The notes under the pieces are model-generated. The model made no database searches. It worked only from the letters and a program-made list of their open reading frames with translations, and was not told where the DNA came from. A DNA stretch of 17,153 bases from Anaerolineales bacterium. GTDB taxonomy: Bacteria > Chloroflexota > Anaerolineae > Anaerolineales > UBA4823. Shown piece after piece: positions 1 to 6,942 of the stretch; the stretch's first letter is position 1, and the number at the start of each line of letters is the position of its first letter. Position numbers and translations under genes: made by a program. The stretch is from assembly GCA_020853835.1 (NCBI GenBank), contig JADYYC010000153.1, positions 1 through 17,153 of the forward strand, in the 5' to 3' direction.

Positions 1-325
1 AGATCTGGTTGACGATGATGCTCGGCGTCAGCGACCCTGCCGAACCAGCGGCTATGTTCTCGACGACGCCGTGGGCGCTCGGGCTCAGCCCGTCGCTGTG
101 CACGTGCGTGCTCTGCCCGATCTGGGCCTGGTATTCTGAGTGCTGCTGGGCAGCCGCCATCAATCCCCCGTCGCGCTGGTAAGGGGGGAGCCCACGGCTG
201 GCGCGCAGCGCGTTGATAGCCGCCAGCAGGTCGCCCGCGCTAAAGGATTGGGCGCGCGCCGGGATCGCCCAGAAGAACGACGAAATCAAAAAAAACGCTA
301 AGAAAAACCGCCTGAAGGTGGGCAT
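1..325 (-). CDS. CAP/SCP-domain secreted protein (partial, C-terminus beyond the left edge)
   Basis: I read this open frame from the reverse complement; it runs off the window edge after 108 visible codons. It starts with a clear signal peptide (MPTFRRFFLAFF, then a hydrophobic stretch ending IPARA/Q), so the product is exported. The mature part reads LLAAINALRASRG, then AAQQHSEYQA, HVHSDGLSP and ENIAAG. This is the N-terminal half of a CAP (SCP/PR1-like) domain; families of this kind are common secreted proteins in Chloroflexota. The rest of the domain would be expected beyond base 1. In-frame ATGs at 343 and 349 are possible starts, but 325 fits the signal peptide and sits 6 nt after a -10 box, with no Shine-Dalgarno (SD) sequence, which suggests leaderless translation. 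Biochemical role unknown. Confidence 0.85.
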   Translation of the reverse strand, partial: MPTFRRFFLAFFLISSFFWAIPARAQSFSAGDLLAAINALRASRGLPPYQRDGGLMAAAQQHSEYQAQIGQSTHVHSDGLSPSAHGVVENIAAGSAGSLTPSIIVNQI

Positions 326-331
326 ATTGGA

Positions 332-337
332 ATTATG
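332..337 (-). promoter_or_regulatory. Extended -10 box (TGG-CATAAT), leaderless promoter of the CAP gene
   Basis: The minus strand reads TGGCATAAT, then 6 nt, then the ATG at 325. Transcription would start at or next to the A of the ATG. No -35 hexamer is evident at 16-18 bp. Inferred from motif and spacing only. Confidence 0.5.
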
Positions 338-373
338 CCACATTTCCATCGCATCCCCGAAGGCCTTTCGCGG

Positions 374-379
374 TAAAAT
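374..379 (+). promoter_or_regulatory. -10 box (TAAAAT) of the 400-1332 lipoprotein gene
   Basis: TAAAAT lies 20 nt before the ATG at 400. An SD sequence AGGAG at 387-391 follows, 8 nt before the start. No convincing -35 box is visible. The box sits in the short divergent spacer shared with the CAP gene. Confidence 0.45.
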
Positions 380-399
380 GCCCCTCAGGAGCCAAACCC

Positions 400-1332
400 A
401 TGCCCATCCCACTGCGCCGCTTCGTTCTGACCCTGATCGTGCTCGCCCTCTCTGCCTGCCAGCCCACCTCGCCCCAACCCCCCACCTCCACCAGCGAGCA
501 AGACGCCTACCAGGCCTCGGTCGCGACCATCGCCTCTCAGCTCACCGGCATTGCGGGTACATCCGACCCGAACGCCTTCGCATCCCCCACCCCGCCGTTC
601 ACCGAAACCCCCACGGAGACGCTCCCCAACACCTCCACGCCGCGCCCAACCGAGACGCCCTTCCCAACCGAAACCCCCACGCCCAGCCCGACGCTGATGT
701 TGACCGCGCCGACGCCCACGCTCGCCGATACACCGCTCCCCGGCGAACATCCCCTGACCGGGTTGGGATCGCCTTCATTTGTCGACACTTTTTCTGAAGG
801 GGCGGGTAATTGGTCAGTCTACAGCGATGAACATGTCACCATGCTGGCGGGCGAGGACAGCCTGATCATGATCGCCCTCGAGGCCAGCCGCAAGAACCCG
901 TACGACGCCTGGATGATCGCGCCGGTGGACCTGGGCGACCTCTATCTGGAGGTCTCCGCGACCCCCGGAGATTGCGCCGGCCTGGACCGTTACGGCTTGC
1001 TCATCCGCGCCGCCGCGGATGCGAGCACGGCCTATGTCTACGGCTTTTCATGCGACGGTAAGTACTCACTGCGGTTCTGGGATGGCAGCAAATATTACAT
1101 GCTCAAAGAATGGACGACCAGCCAGTATGTCCAAAAAGGGCCCGAAAAGACCAACCGCCTGGGTATCCGGGCTGAGGGCAATGTGTTTAAGCTTTACGCC
1201 AACGACGCGCTGCTGACCGAGATCCGGGACGACCGATATCTGTCCGGCGCAGTGGGCTTATTTGTCGGCGCAGTGCAGACGGATGAATTTCAGGTGGTCT
1301 TTGACCGGGTCTCCTGGTGGCTGCTTCCCTGA
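400..1332 (+). CDS. Lipoprotein with Thr/Pro-rich stalk and concanavalin-like domain
   Basis: A 310-residue lipoprotein. Residues 1-20 are a type II signal peptide with lipobox LSAC (lipidated Cys20). Residues 60-115 are a Thr/Pro/Glu-rich stalk with repeated TPTETP-like units. Residues 124-310 look like a concanavalin/LamG-type beta-sandwich (DUF1080-like): FVDTFSEGAGNWSV at its start, YGLLIRA, YVYGFSCDGKYSLRFWDG, NRLGIRAEGNVFKLYANDALL and GLFVGA. This is the usual jelly-roll pattern of Chloroflexota lipoproteins. It is probably anchored on the outer face of the membrane, with the sandwich held outward to bind a carbohydrate or another ligand; the ligand cannot be read. The start is fixed by SD AGGAG 8 nt upstream and by the signal peptide. 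It converges on pepA with only 3 bp between the two stop codons. Confidence 0.88.
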   Translation: MPIPLRRFVLTLIVLALSACQPTSPQPPTSTSEQDAYQASVATIASQLTGIAGTSDPNAFASPTPPFTETPTETLPNTSTPRPTETPFPTETPTPSPTLMLTAPTPTLADTPLPGEHPLTGLGSPSFVDTFSEGAGNWSVYSDEHVTMLAGEDSLIMIALEASRKNPYDAWMIAPVDLGDLYLEVSATPGDCAGLDRYGLLIRAAADASTAYVYGFSCDGKYSLRFWDGSKYYMLKEWTTSQYVQKGPEKTNRLGIRAEGNVFKLYANDALLTEIRDDRYLSGAVGLFVGAVQTDEFQVVFDRVSWWLLP

Positions 1333-1335
1333 AAT

Positions 1336-2832
1336 TCAACGCCATCGGCGCAGGAAATCAACCAGAAGTCTTACCCCAAAGCCCGTCGCCCCCGACGGCG
1401 TGTAAGATACCTCCTGCGCCTGTTCTAAATGCACCATTCCGGCAATGTCAAGGTGGGCCCAGGGGTAATCGGTGAACTCCTTCAAAAAGATAGCCGATGT
1501 CCCCACCCCGCCGAAACGCCCGCCGGAATTCGCCATATCCGCCACAAGCGACTTAATCTTTGGCCTGTAGTCGTCCCAAAGCGGCATCGGCCACAGTCTT
1601 TCGTGCGTGCGCTGGCCGCTTTCCACCAGTTTCTCTTGCAGCGCCGGATCGTTGCAAAAAATCCCCGCTGCCACCCAGTTGCCCAGCGCGATTACGCATG
1701 CCCCGGTCAGCGTTGCCAGATCGACCACGGCTTTTGGTTTGAACTGTTCTGCGTAGACGAGCGCATCCGCCAGGACCAGCCGGCCTTCGGCGTCCGTGCT
1801 GATGACTTCGATGGTTTTTCCGTTGCTGGCAGTCAGGATGTCCGCCGGGCGATACGACCGCCCATCCGGCATGTTTTCCGTGCAGGGCAGGATCGCCACG
1901 AGGTGTAAGGGGAGCTCAAGCTCGCCCGCAGCCTGCATGGCGCCCAGCACCGCCGCGGCACCAGCCATATCGTCCTTCATGTTTTCCATTTTCTCAGCGG
2001 GTTTGAGCGAAATCCCACCCGTATCAAACGTGATCCCTTTGCCAACCAGGACCAGGGTGTCCAACTCGGGCCTGCCTGGGTTGTATTCCATCACAATAAA
2101 AGCCGGCGGTTCTTCGGCCCCTTTTGCCACCGCCAGAAAAGCGCCCATATTACGCTCAGCGGCCCAGGCGCGGTCTCCGACGGTCACCTTCATGCCGAAC
2201 TTGCTGCCGATCTCGCGCGCTTTATCGGCCAGGTAAGTGGGGGTTATGATGTTCGGGCCCAGCGAAACCAGGTCGCGCACCAGATACACCGCCTGGCTGT
2301 TGGCCTGGGCGAGGCGCGCCCCCTGCTCTACTGCGGGCAGCTTTTGCGCTTCGAGCTCGAACAGATCGAGCGTTTCGATGGTATCCCACGGCTCAGGATA
2401 CTTTTTGGGGGATTTATATAACCCAAGCATAGCGCCCTCGCCGGTCGCCTGGGCTGCGTCCGTTACGTCCAGACTGCCAACCCCTGCCCCATGAACCAGG
2501 CTGGCAACTTTCTTAGCGCCGAGCTCGCGCGCTTTTTTCAATGCGGAAGACGAAGCGCACCTGACAGCCTCGAGGTTGAAGTCCTCCACCTTCCCCAACC
2601 CGGTGACCAGAACGCGCCTGGCAGCGATCGCGCCGCGCGGGTAGATCACCCCGACTTCGCCCAGGCGTCCCCGAAAATCTCCACCCGAAATCAGCTCCTG
2701 GACCATCCCGTTCAGCGCCTGATCGACCGCCGCGGTGGCGCCGCCGGTTTCCGTCGCTCCCTCGAACAAATTGACAACAATGGTATCTGCATCACTTTCG
2801 ACAATATTTCCTTGGACTATGTGAATTTTCAT
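1336..2832 (-). CDS. pepA: Leucyl aminopeptidase (M17, PepA family)
   Basis: A 498-residue cytosolic M17 metallo-aminopeptidase, full length for the family, removing N-terminal residues from peptides. The C-terminal catalytic domain (about 180-498) carries the expected two-metal site: Lys265 and Asp270 in VGKGITFDTGG, Asp288 in MKDDMAG, and Asp347 and Glu349 in STDAEGRL. Catalytic Lys277 (ISLKP) and Arg351 are also present. The N-terminal domain (1-170) is the macro-like domain of the family. The signature has Ser where NTDAEGRL is most common, a conservative change. It is the last gene of a minus-strand operon, 21 nt after the nitroreductase, with a purine-rich AGAGAG SD before the ATG. Family members form hexamers, and some also bind DNA; nothing here shows that second role. 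Confidence 0.96.
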   Translation of the reverse strand: MKIHIVQGNIVESDADTIVVNLFEGATETGGATAAVDQALNGMVQELISGGDFRGRLGEVGVIYPRGAIAARRVLVTGLGKVEDFNLEAVRCASSSALKKARELGAKKVASLVHGAGVGSLDVTDAAQATGEGAMLGLYKSPKKYPEPWDTIETLDLFELEAQKLPAVEQGARLAQANSQAVYLVRDLVSLGPNIITPTYLADKAREIGSKFGMKVTVGDRAWAAERNMGAFLAVAKGAEEPPAFIVMEYNPGRPELDTLVLVGKGITFDTGGISLKPAEKMENMKDDMAGAAAVLGAMQAAGELELPLHLVAILPCTENMPDGRSYRPADILTASNGKTIEVISTDAEGRLVLADALVYAEQFKPKAVVDLATLTGACVIALGNWVAAGIFCNDPALQEKLVESGQRTHERLWPMPLWDDYRPKIKSLVADMANSGGRFGGVGTSAIFLKEFTDYPWAHLDIAGMVHLEQAQEVSYTPSGATGFGVRLLVDFLRRWR

Positions 2833-2853
2833 GACATTCTCTCTTTTCTGTTA

Positions 2854-3366
2854 TCACCAGCGCTCGTATCGCGCCAGTTCTGATAGGGGTTTGCGCTCGC
2901 GCACACCGGGTTTGTCGGCCGGGTACCCGAGCGGTGTGAAAAGCAGCGGCACGACATGCTCTGGCAGGCCGAGCAGTTCGACCGCCGCATTTGCGTCAAA
3001 CGATGCGATCCAGCAAGTGCCAAGCCCTAATGCCGTCGCGGCCAGGATCATGTGATCCATCACGATTGCCGCATCGATGTCCAGATAACTGCGTTGGTCA
3101 TATCCGCGCACCCAGCCCTGGCGCGGTAAGCCGCACACGCAAAGCACCAGCGGCGGCTGGGTGAACCAGTCCCGTCCATAAATGCGGCGCAGCTCTTCTT
3201 CGCGTCCCTTGGTATGGATGACGATTATCTGAAATGGCTGGTTGTTGTGGGCAGTGGGCGCCAGCCGGCCGGCCTCTAGCACCCGGTTGAGCTCGTCGTC
3301 TTCAACCGGATCAGGCAAATAGGCGCGTACGCTGTACCTGTTTTCAATCACGTCAAAGAAATCCAT
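2854..3366 (-). CDS. Nitroreductase family FMN-dependent oxidoreductase
   Basis: A 170-residue compact nitroreductase-fold flavoprotein, predicted cytosolic. FMN-phosphate contacts are expected from Arg10, Ser12 and Arg14 (NRYSVRAY). APTAHNNQPF at 36-45, GLGTCWI at 114-120, LGYPA at 146-150 and the C-terminal RKPLSEL are the other conserved blocks of the family. Such enzymes transfer hydride from NAD(P)H to nitro compounds, quinones or other acceptors; the physiological substrate cannot be read from sequence. It is shorter than NfsB-type enzymes (about 217 residues) and fits the short subfamily common in anaerobes. The ATG has SD GAGGAA about 6 nt upstream. It lies 27 nt downstream of the receiver-DUF309 gene and 21 nt upstream of pepA, so the three are probably cotranscribed. 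Confidence 0.92.
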   Translation of the reverse strand: MDFFDVIENRYSVRAYLPDPVEDDELNRVLEAGRLAPTAHNNQPFQIIVIHTKGREEELRRIYGRDWFTQPPLVLCVCGLPRQGWVRGYDQRSYLDIDAAIVMDHMILAATALGLGTCWIASFDANAAVELLGLPEHVVPLLFTPLGYPADKPGVRERKPLSELARYERW

Positions 3367-3393
3367 CGGTTCCTCATATTTCCTTAACCGCCA

Positions 3394-4245
3394 TCATTGA
3401 GCGGCATCGTAAAGCACGGGCTGGAACAAATCGGGTTCGAACGCCTGGATGTCCTCGGGCCCAAGCTCGAGCAAGCGCCGCCGTACGCGATCGGCGTCCT
3501 GGCGCAGGCGTTCAACCTGCACCCCGCGGCACAGGTCGGGGAGCGGGTCGATCCACTGGCGGACGCGGCGAAACATTTTTATCGCGCCGGGGTAATTTCC
3601 GCGTTGAATTTGCAGGTAAGCTACGGCCACCTGTAACACGCTGCGATAGAGCTCCCGTCCGGGCGTTTGATCCGCGTTCCAGGCCTCCTCCAAGACCTCG
3701 TGGGCTGCGAAGAATTCGCCCCGGTTGAACAGCTCAAACCCCTGGATCGCTAACACAGAGAGCGGCTGGCTGCAGGCGTGCTCAAGCGCGCCATAGTCAA
3801 CGGACCGGGCATATTCATCCAGGATCCCCGGCAGGCTGGAGAAGAACCGTGAACGGGCGATCACGGCATTCGCACCCGCTTCTTGCGCCTTGCGCAAAGC
3901 CTCCCCGTCGGTATGTGAACCAAAGCATATTACCGGACAGCGCCGGGTTGCCGAATCCGATTTGATCAGGGCGATCCAATCGCGCCAGGGCGCCTGACTG
4001 TTGCCCAGATCAAACACGATCAGCGCCGGGTGCCAGCGGGAAAGCGTATCCAACAGCGCCTCGGCAGATCCAACTAGATTATCGGCGGGTTGTCTCCGCA
4101 GCGCAGGAGGATCTAACGGGACAATTTGGCCTGTATTTTCAATCCATCGAGTTTGATATCCGATTTTATTCGCCGCAGATTCGATCCGAACAATTGACAT
4201 CAAATCCGACACAAAGCCAACAATCAAGGGGGGTGTCTCATGCAC
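3394..4245 (-). CDS. Degenerate response-regulator receiver fused to DUF309
   Basis: 283 residues in two parts. Residues 5-145 resemble a CheY-like receiver: Asp14 in the strand-1 region (GFVSDLM), Asp79 at the phospho-acceptor position (LIVFDL), Ser110 near the end of strand 4 (VICFGS), and Arg131 where a receiver normally has the strand-5 Lys (VIARS). The sheet is recognisable but the active site is incomplete, and there is an insertion after strand 2. Residues 165-235 are a DUF309 domain: GFELFNRGEFFAAHEVLEEAW followed by an all-helical stretch with LYRSVLQVAVAYLQ and GNYPGAIKMFRR. DUF309 has no settled function and is also found alone, as in Bacillus YpuF. There is no DNA-binding domain. 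The GTG start lies 6 nt behind a TATAAT box, with no SD. First gene of the operon with the nitroreductase and pepA. Confidence 0.82.
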   Translation of the reverse strand: MHETPPLIVGFVSDLMSIVRIESAANKIGYQTRWIENTGQIVPLDPPALRRQPADNLVGSAEALLDTLSRWHPALIVFDLGNSQAPWRDWIALIKSDSATRRCPVICFGSHTDGEALRKAQEAGANAVIARSRFFSSLPGILDEYARSVDYGALEHACSQPLSVLAIQGFELFNRGEFFAAHEVLEEAWNADQTPGRELYRSVLQVAVAYLQIQRGNYPGAIKMFRRVRQWIDPLPDLCRGVQVERLRQDADRVRRRLLELGPEDIQAFEPDLFQPVLYDAAQ

Positions 4246-4251
4246 ATCGAG

Positions 4252-4257
4252 ATTATA
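4252..4257 (-). promoter_or_regulatory. Extended -10 box (TGG-TATAAT), leaderless promoter of the receiver-DUF309 operon
   Basis: On the minus strand TGGTATAAT is followed by 6 nt and then the GTG start at 4245. This is a perfect consensus -10 with the TGN extension, placing the transcript start on the start codon. No -35 match at 17 bp. The palindrome CCAGCGCTGG (4258-4267) abuts it upstream. Confidence 0.6.
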
Positions 4258-4285
4258 CCAGCGCTGGAGGACCTTCCTGGTGGGT

Positions 4286-4291
4286 TATAAT
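4286..4291 (+). promoter_or_regulatory. -10 box (TATAAT) of the ABC exporter operon, near-leaderless
   Basis: A perfect TATAAT lies 8 nt before the ATG at 4300, so the mRNA would begin within about two bases of the start codon. No SD and no clear -35. It forms a divergent pair with the minus-strand box at 4252-4257; the two boxes are separated by 28 bp. Confidence 0.6.
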
Positions 4292-4299
4292 TCCAGCGC

Positions 4300-5253
4300 A
4301 TGGACGCAATTGAGTTGAAGAGTCTTTCAAAAAGTTATGGGAAGCGGCAAGCCGTAGAAAACCTGAATTTAGAGGTTATTACGGGTGAAATTTTCGGTTT
4401 TGTCGGCCCCAATGGTTCTGGAAAGACGACCACGATCCGTATGATCGCCGGTCTTTTACGCCCGACCGCCGGCGAGGCGTTTGTCGAGGGACACTCAGCT
4501 CAAAAATCGCCCGATGAGGTCAGACTCCGGATCGGGTACATGCCGGATTACTTCGGGGTCTACCCCGACCTGAAGGTCTGGGAGTATCTGGACTTCTTCA
4601 GCGCCTGTTATGGGATAGCAGAAACCCGCCGGCTGGGGCTGATCGAAGAGCTTTTAGAGTTGGTGGACTTAGAGCACCGCCGGAACGACCCGGTCGACCG
4701 GCTTTCACGCGGGCTCAAACAGCGCCTCAGCCTGGCGCGCACGTTGATCCATGACCCCCGTGTGCTGATACTGGACGAACCCGCGGCAGGGCTCGATCCC
4801 CGCGCCCGCATTGAAATTCGCGCCCTCCTGGTAGAGTTGAGTAAGATGGGAAAGACGATCTTCTTCTCGACCCATATCCTCTCCGACGTCGCCGAAATCT
4901 GCAGCCGGGTTGGGATCATCGAGGCAGGTTCGCTCCTGGCAGTTGGTGCGCTGGAAGAGTTGCACCTGCGCGTATTGCCGCGGCGCCGGGTAGAGATGAC
5001 CGTCCTCGAGCAGGCCGACCACGCAGCCGATTTGCTCCGCAGCCATTCATCGATATCCGAGATCCAGACAATCGATGATAGGAATGGCAGCAAGCGGCAG
5101 AAGGTCCTGTTTGAGTTCGATGGCAGCGATCAGGCCTTAAGCGCCGTTCTGGCTTCGTTGGTCGGAAACAATATCCAGGTGCTGCATTTTAGAGAAGACG
5201 AGCGCGATCTGGAAGAAGTGTTTATGCGCACAACAAAGGGGGTTGTATCCTGA
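4300..5253 (+). CDS. ABC transporter ATP-binding protein (ABC-2 exporter type)
   Basis: A 317-residue ATPase that would drive the permease encoded next. Walker A is GPNGSGKTT (36-44, Lys42). The signature loop is LSRGLKQR (135-142), Walker B VLILDEP (Asp159, Glu160), the D-loop AGLDP follows, and the H-loop is THIL (His192). The usual Q-loop glutamine (GYMPQ) is Asp83 here (GYMPDYFGVYPDLKVWEYL); I recall this MPD variant as a recurring subtype, so the protein is probably active. Residues 220-317 are a C-terminal extension of the CcmA/NatA-like class, ending DLEEVFMRTTKG, a standard ending. The start follows a TATAAT box with no SD. The stop lies 38 nt before the GTG of the permease gene, and a possible CTG start of that gene overlaps it. 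Substrate unknown. Confidence 0.95.
   Translation: MDAIELKSLSKSYGKRQAVENLNLEVITGEIFGFVGPNGSGKTTTIRMIAGLLRPTAGEAFVEGHSAQKSPDEVRLRIGYMPDYFGVYPDLKVWEYLDFFSACYGIAETRRLGLIEELLELVDLEHRRNDPVDRLSRGLKQRLSLARTLIHDPRVLILDEPAAGLDPRARIEIRALLVELSKMGKTIFFSTHILSDVAEICSRVGIIEAGSLLAVGALEELHLRVLPRRRVEMTVLEQADHAADLLRSHSSISEIQTIDDRNGSKRQKVLFEFDGSDQALSAVLASLVGNNIQVLHFREDERDLEEVFMRTTKGVVS
5235..5242 (+). promoter_or_regulatory. Strong purine-rich SD pointing to a possible CTG start of the permease
   Basis: AAAGGGGG sits at the end of the ATPase gene, 7 nt before CTG 5250-5252. That CTG is in frame with the permease and overlaps the ATPase stop codon as CTGA. This is the spacing expected for a translationally coupled start, but CTG is rare as an initiator. 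Confidence 0.35.
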
Positions 5254-5291
5254 ACGAGAAGGCTTCATCGCTGTTTTTCTGGAAGAACCCG

Positions 5292-6167
5292 GTGGTGCTC
5301 AAGGACTTTCGAACGCGCATGCGCGGTCATCGCTCCTTTATTCTCATCACGGCCCATTTGCTGGTCTTGATTCTGGCCGTCAGTGGCGCTTACTTGTTCT
5401 TTGTCTCACAGCTCACCCAAACCAACAATTTGGAGGACCGCCGTCTGTTTGGAAAAGCCATCTTCGGGCTGGTGGTCTGGATCGAGCTTGTCATGGTGAG
5501 CTTCGTTGCCCCCGCTCTGACCAGCGGCGCAATCTCGAATGAGCGTGAACGCCAGACCTTCGACCTGCTGCGTGTCACCCTTCTGCCGGCAGGGCAGCTT
5601 GTCCTGGGTAAATACCTGCCGGGCTTGCTTTTCATTTTTCTGTTGCTGTTTACTTCCATCCCGCTGCAAGCGCCTGCGTACCTCATCGGCAGTGCAACCT
5701 GGCAAGAGATTGGCCTGGCGACCTTGCTGCTAATCGTCACTGCTGCGGCGTTCAGCGCGCTTGGGATGCTGCTTTCGAGCCTGATCCGGCGCACCCTGAT
5801 CGCAACGGCGCTGTCTTATGCCATCACGATCTTTCTGGTTTTTGGCGTTCCGATCATTGCGATGATCCTCCTGATCCTCTTTGGAACGATCTACACAGGA
5901 GGGTTTCCAGAAAATGCTCTCATCACCGAATCAGTTCTTATTTTCATCGGCTGGCTATTATTGGCGGTCACGCCTCTCGGAACCATGATCGGAACGGAAT
6001 ACATATTGATCGACCAGCACAACTTTTTCCTGGCGCATATTCCGTTGAGTAACAACACCGAGCTTGTATTGGTCTCCCCCTGGATCCTCTACCTGGTTTT
6101 TTATCTGGTTTTCTCAGTGGTGGCGGTCTGGTTGAGCATCCAACTGGTGAAACGAGTGGATAGCTGA
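5292..6167 (+). CDS. ABC transporter permease (ABC-2 type)
   Basis: The membrane partner of the preceding ATPase: 291 residues from the GTG at 5292, with about six hydrophobic segments. An N-terminal one (roughly 17-40) is followed by others around 58-78, 111-132, 140-163 and 170-195, then helices near 215-235 and 265-285. The conserved cytoplasmic block SGAISNERERQTFDLLRVT comes before the second cluster of helices, as in ABC-2 exporters. The frame stays open upstream: codons 5250-5291 encode LNEKASSLFFWKNP, which joins smoothly to VVLKDFRTRMRG. Related proteins normally begin before the NPV..K block, so the true start may be CTG 5250 with its strong SD. GGAAGAA at 5281-5287 also gives an SD for the GTG at 5292 or 5295. 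Substrate not deducible; a bidirectional terminator follows. Confidence 0.9.
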   Translation: MVLKDFRTRMRGHRSFILITAHLLVLILAVSGAYLFFVSQLTQTNNLEDRRLFGKAIFGLVVWIELVMVSFVAPALTSGAISNERERQTFDLLRVTLLPAGQLVLGKYLPGLLFIFLLLFTSIPLQAPAYLIGSATWQEIGLATLLLIVTAAAFSALGMLLSSLIRRTLIATALSYAITIFLVFGVPIIAMILLILFGTIYTGGFPENALITESVLIFIGWLLLAVTPLGTMIGTEYILIDQHNFFLAHIPLSNNTELVLVSPWILYLVFYLVFSVVAVWLSIQLVKRVDS

Positions 6168-6205
6168 TCTAAACCTGGCGAAAGCCTGAAGTCGCGGGGT
6201 ATTAA

Positions 6206-6254
6206 AAAACCTCACAGGCAAGTGGAGATCTTGTCCATGCGCCTGTGAGGTTTT
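6206..6254. terminator. Bidirectional rho-independent terminator between convergent operons
   Basis: A perfect 14-bp inverted repeat: AAAACCTCACAGGC (6206-6219) pairs with GCCTGTGAGGTTTT (6241-6254) across a 21-nt loop. The T-tract on the plus strand and the A-tract (6204-6209) on the other make it usable from both sides. It ends the ABC operon (+) and the SH3 lipoprotein operon (-). The loop is longer than usual. It accounts for the 105-bp gap here. Confidence 0.85.
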
Positions 6255-6272
6255 ATCATGGCAGGTTATCGT

Positions 6273-6917
6273 TTAGCGGCAATACGACCGGTTCGAATTT
6301 ATCACGGTGAGCGATTCGCCCGGCGGTAAGAACTTGCGCAATTTTAGCGATTCTTTTGACAGCACTGGTTCAGTGTTGGGGGGCATGGGTAGAAGCCAGT
6401 ACGTGTTGCCATCGCCTTCTGGAACAAAACCAATATAACCATCGTGTGTGGCTACTTTCCAAACCAGAGCGCCACGGTCACACCACGGTCCCTTAATGAT
6501 ATCCATCAGTTCCCCAGCCTCCAGATAGCGCCACATTGGGGCATACCCAATATCACGCGTCTGGTGAATGCCGATCACCCCTGCGCCATTGGCAACAAAC
6601 GCAACGTCACCGACATGCAGCCGTGAAGCAAAACAACCCTGGATTGGGTAATAGATCGGGGCTGAGAAAGGATCGTAACCGCCAGATGAAGCTGGCGCAG
6701 TGGCGTGTGCCGCTGCGGAAGTCGGCGGGGGTACGGGCGTGATCGTCGGGGTGGCGACAATTTGGGTGACCACCTGCGTAATGAGAACCACGGGCTGCAC
6801 GCTGGCTTCGTTTTTAACAGGTTGCGCGGTTGTGGTAACACAGGCTGTAAGCGCTCCACCCAACCCTAAAAGCACCGTCAAGATCAGCCATGTTTTTAAT
6901 CGAAAAAGAGATATCAA
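6273..6917 (-). CDS. SH3-like lipoprotein A (TTG start)
   Basis: A 214-residue lipoprotein if translation starts at TTG 6917. That start has SD AAAGGAG 6 nt upstream and directly gives a type II signal peptide (MISLFRLKTW...LTAC, Cys26). An ATG at 6947 is in frame but adds ten polar residues and has no SD. Residues 40-80 are a Val/Thr/Pro stalk (VVLITQVVTQIVATPT). Residues 81-177 (SAPIYYPIQGCFASRLHVGD ... PEGDGNTYWLLP) look like a bacterial SH3-type beta-barrel with Cys95 and Cys146 conserved in its paralogue. Residues 178-214 are a C-terminal tail ending SYCR that the paralogue lacks. It follows the second SH3 lipoprotein by 40 nt, downstream of an L,D-transpeptidase, so a cell-wall-associated role is plausible. 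The ligand is unknown. Confidence 0.82.
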   Translation of the reverse strand: MISLFRLKTWLILTVLLGLGGALTACVTTTAQPVKNEASVQPVVLITQVVTQIVATPTITPVPPPTSAAAHATAPASSGGYDPFSAPIYYPIQGCFASRLHVGDVAFVANGAGVIGIHQTRDIGYAPMWRYLEAGELMDIIKGPWCDRGALVWKVATHDGYIGFVPEGDGNTYWLLPMPPNTEPVLSKESLKLRKFLPPGESLTVINSNRSYCR

Positions 6918-6923
6918 GTGATG

Positions 6924-6930
6924 CTCCTTT
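6924..6930 (-). promoter_or_regulatory. SD fixing the TTG start of lipoprotein A
   Basis: AAAGGAG on the minus strand, followed by a 6-nt spacer and the TTG at 6917. It decides between this start and ATG 6947. Confidence 0.6.
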
Positions 6931-6942
6931 GTGTATTCCGGT

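Noticed and set aside
385..788. Two minus-strand Gly/Val-rich frames (385-750 and 537-788).
   Set aside because: They are antisense reads of the Thr/Pro stalk of the lipoprotein, with no start signal.
213..797. A 194-codon plus-strand frame, basic and Pro/Arg-rich.
   Set aside because: It overlaps the lipoprotein in another frame and the CAP gene on the other strand; composition is typical of an out-of-frame read of a Thr/Pro-rich gene.
1383..1398. Inverted repeat CCGTCG/CGACGG near the 3' end of pepA, considered as a terminator.
   Set aside because: It lies within the pepA coding region, has no T-tract and pairs over only 6 bp in GC-rich DNA.
4608..5093. Ser/Arg-rich minus-strand frame opposite the ABC ATPase.
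   Set aside because: It is a shadow frame; the plus strand carries all the ATPase motifs.
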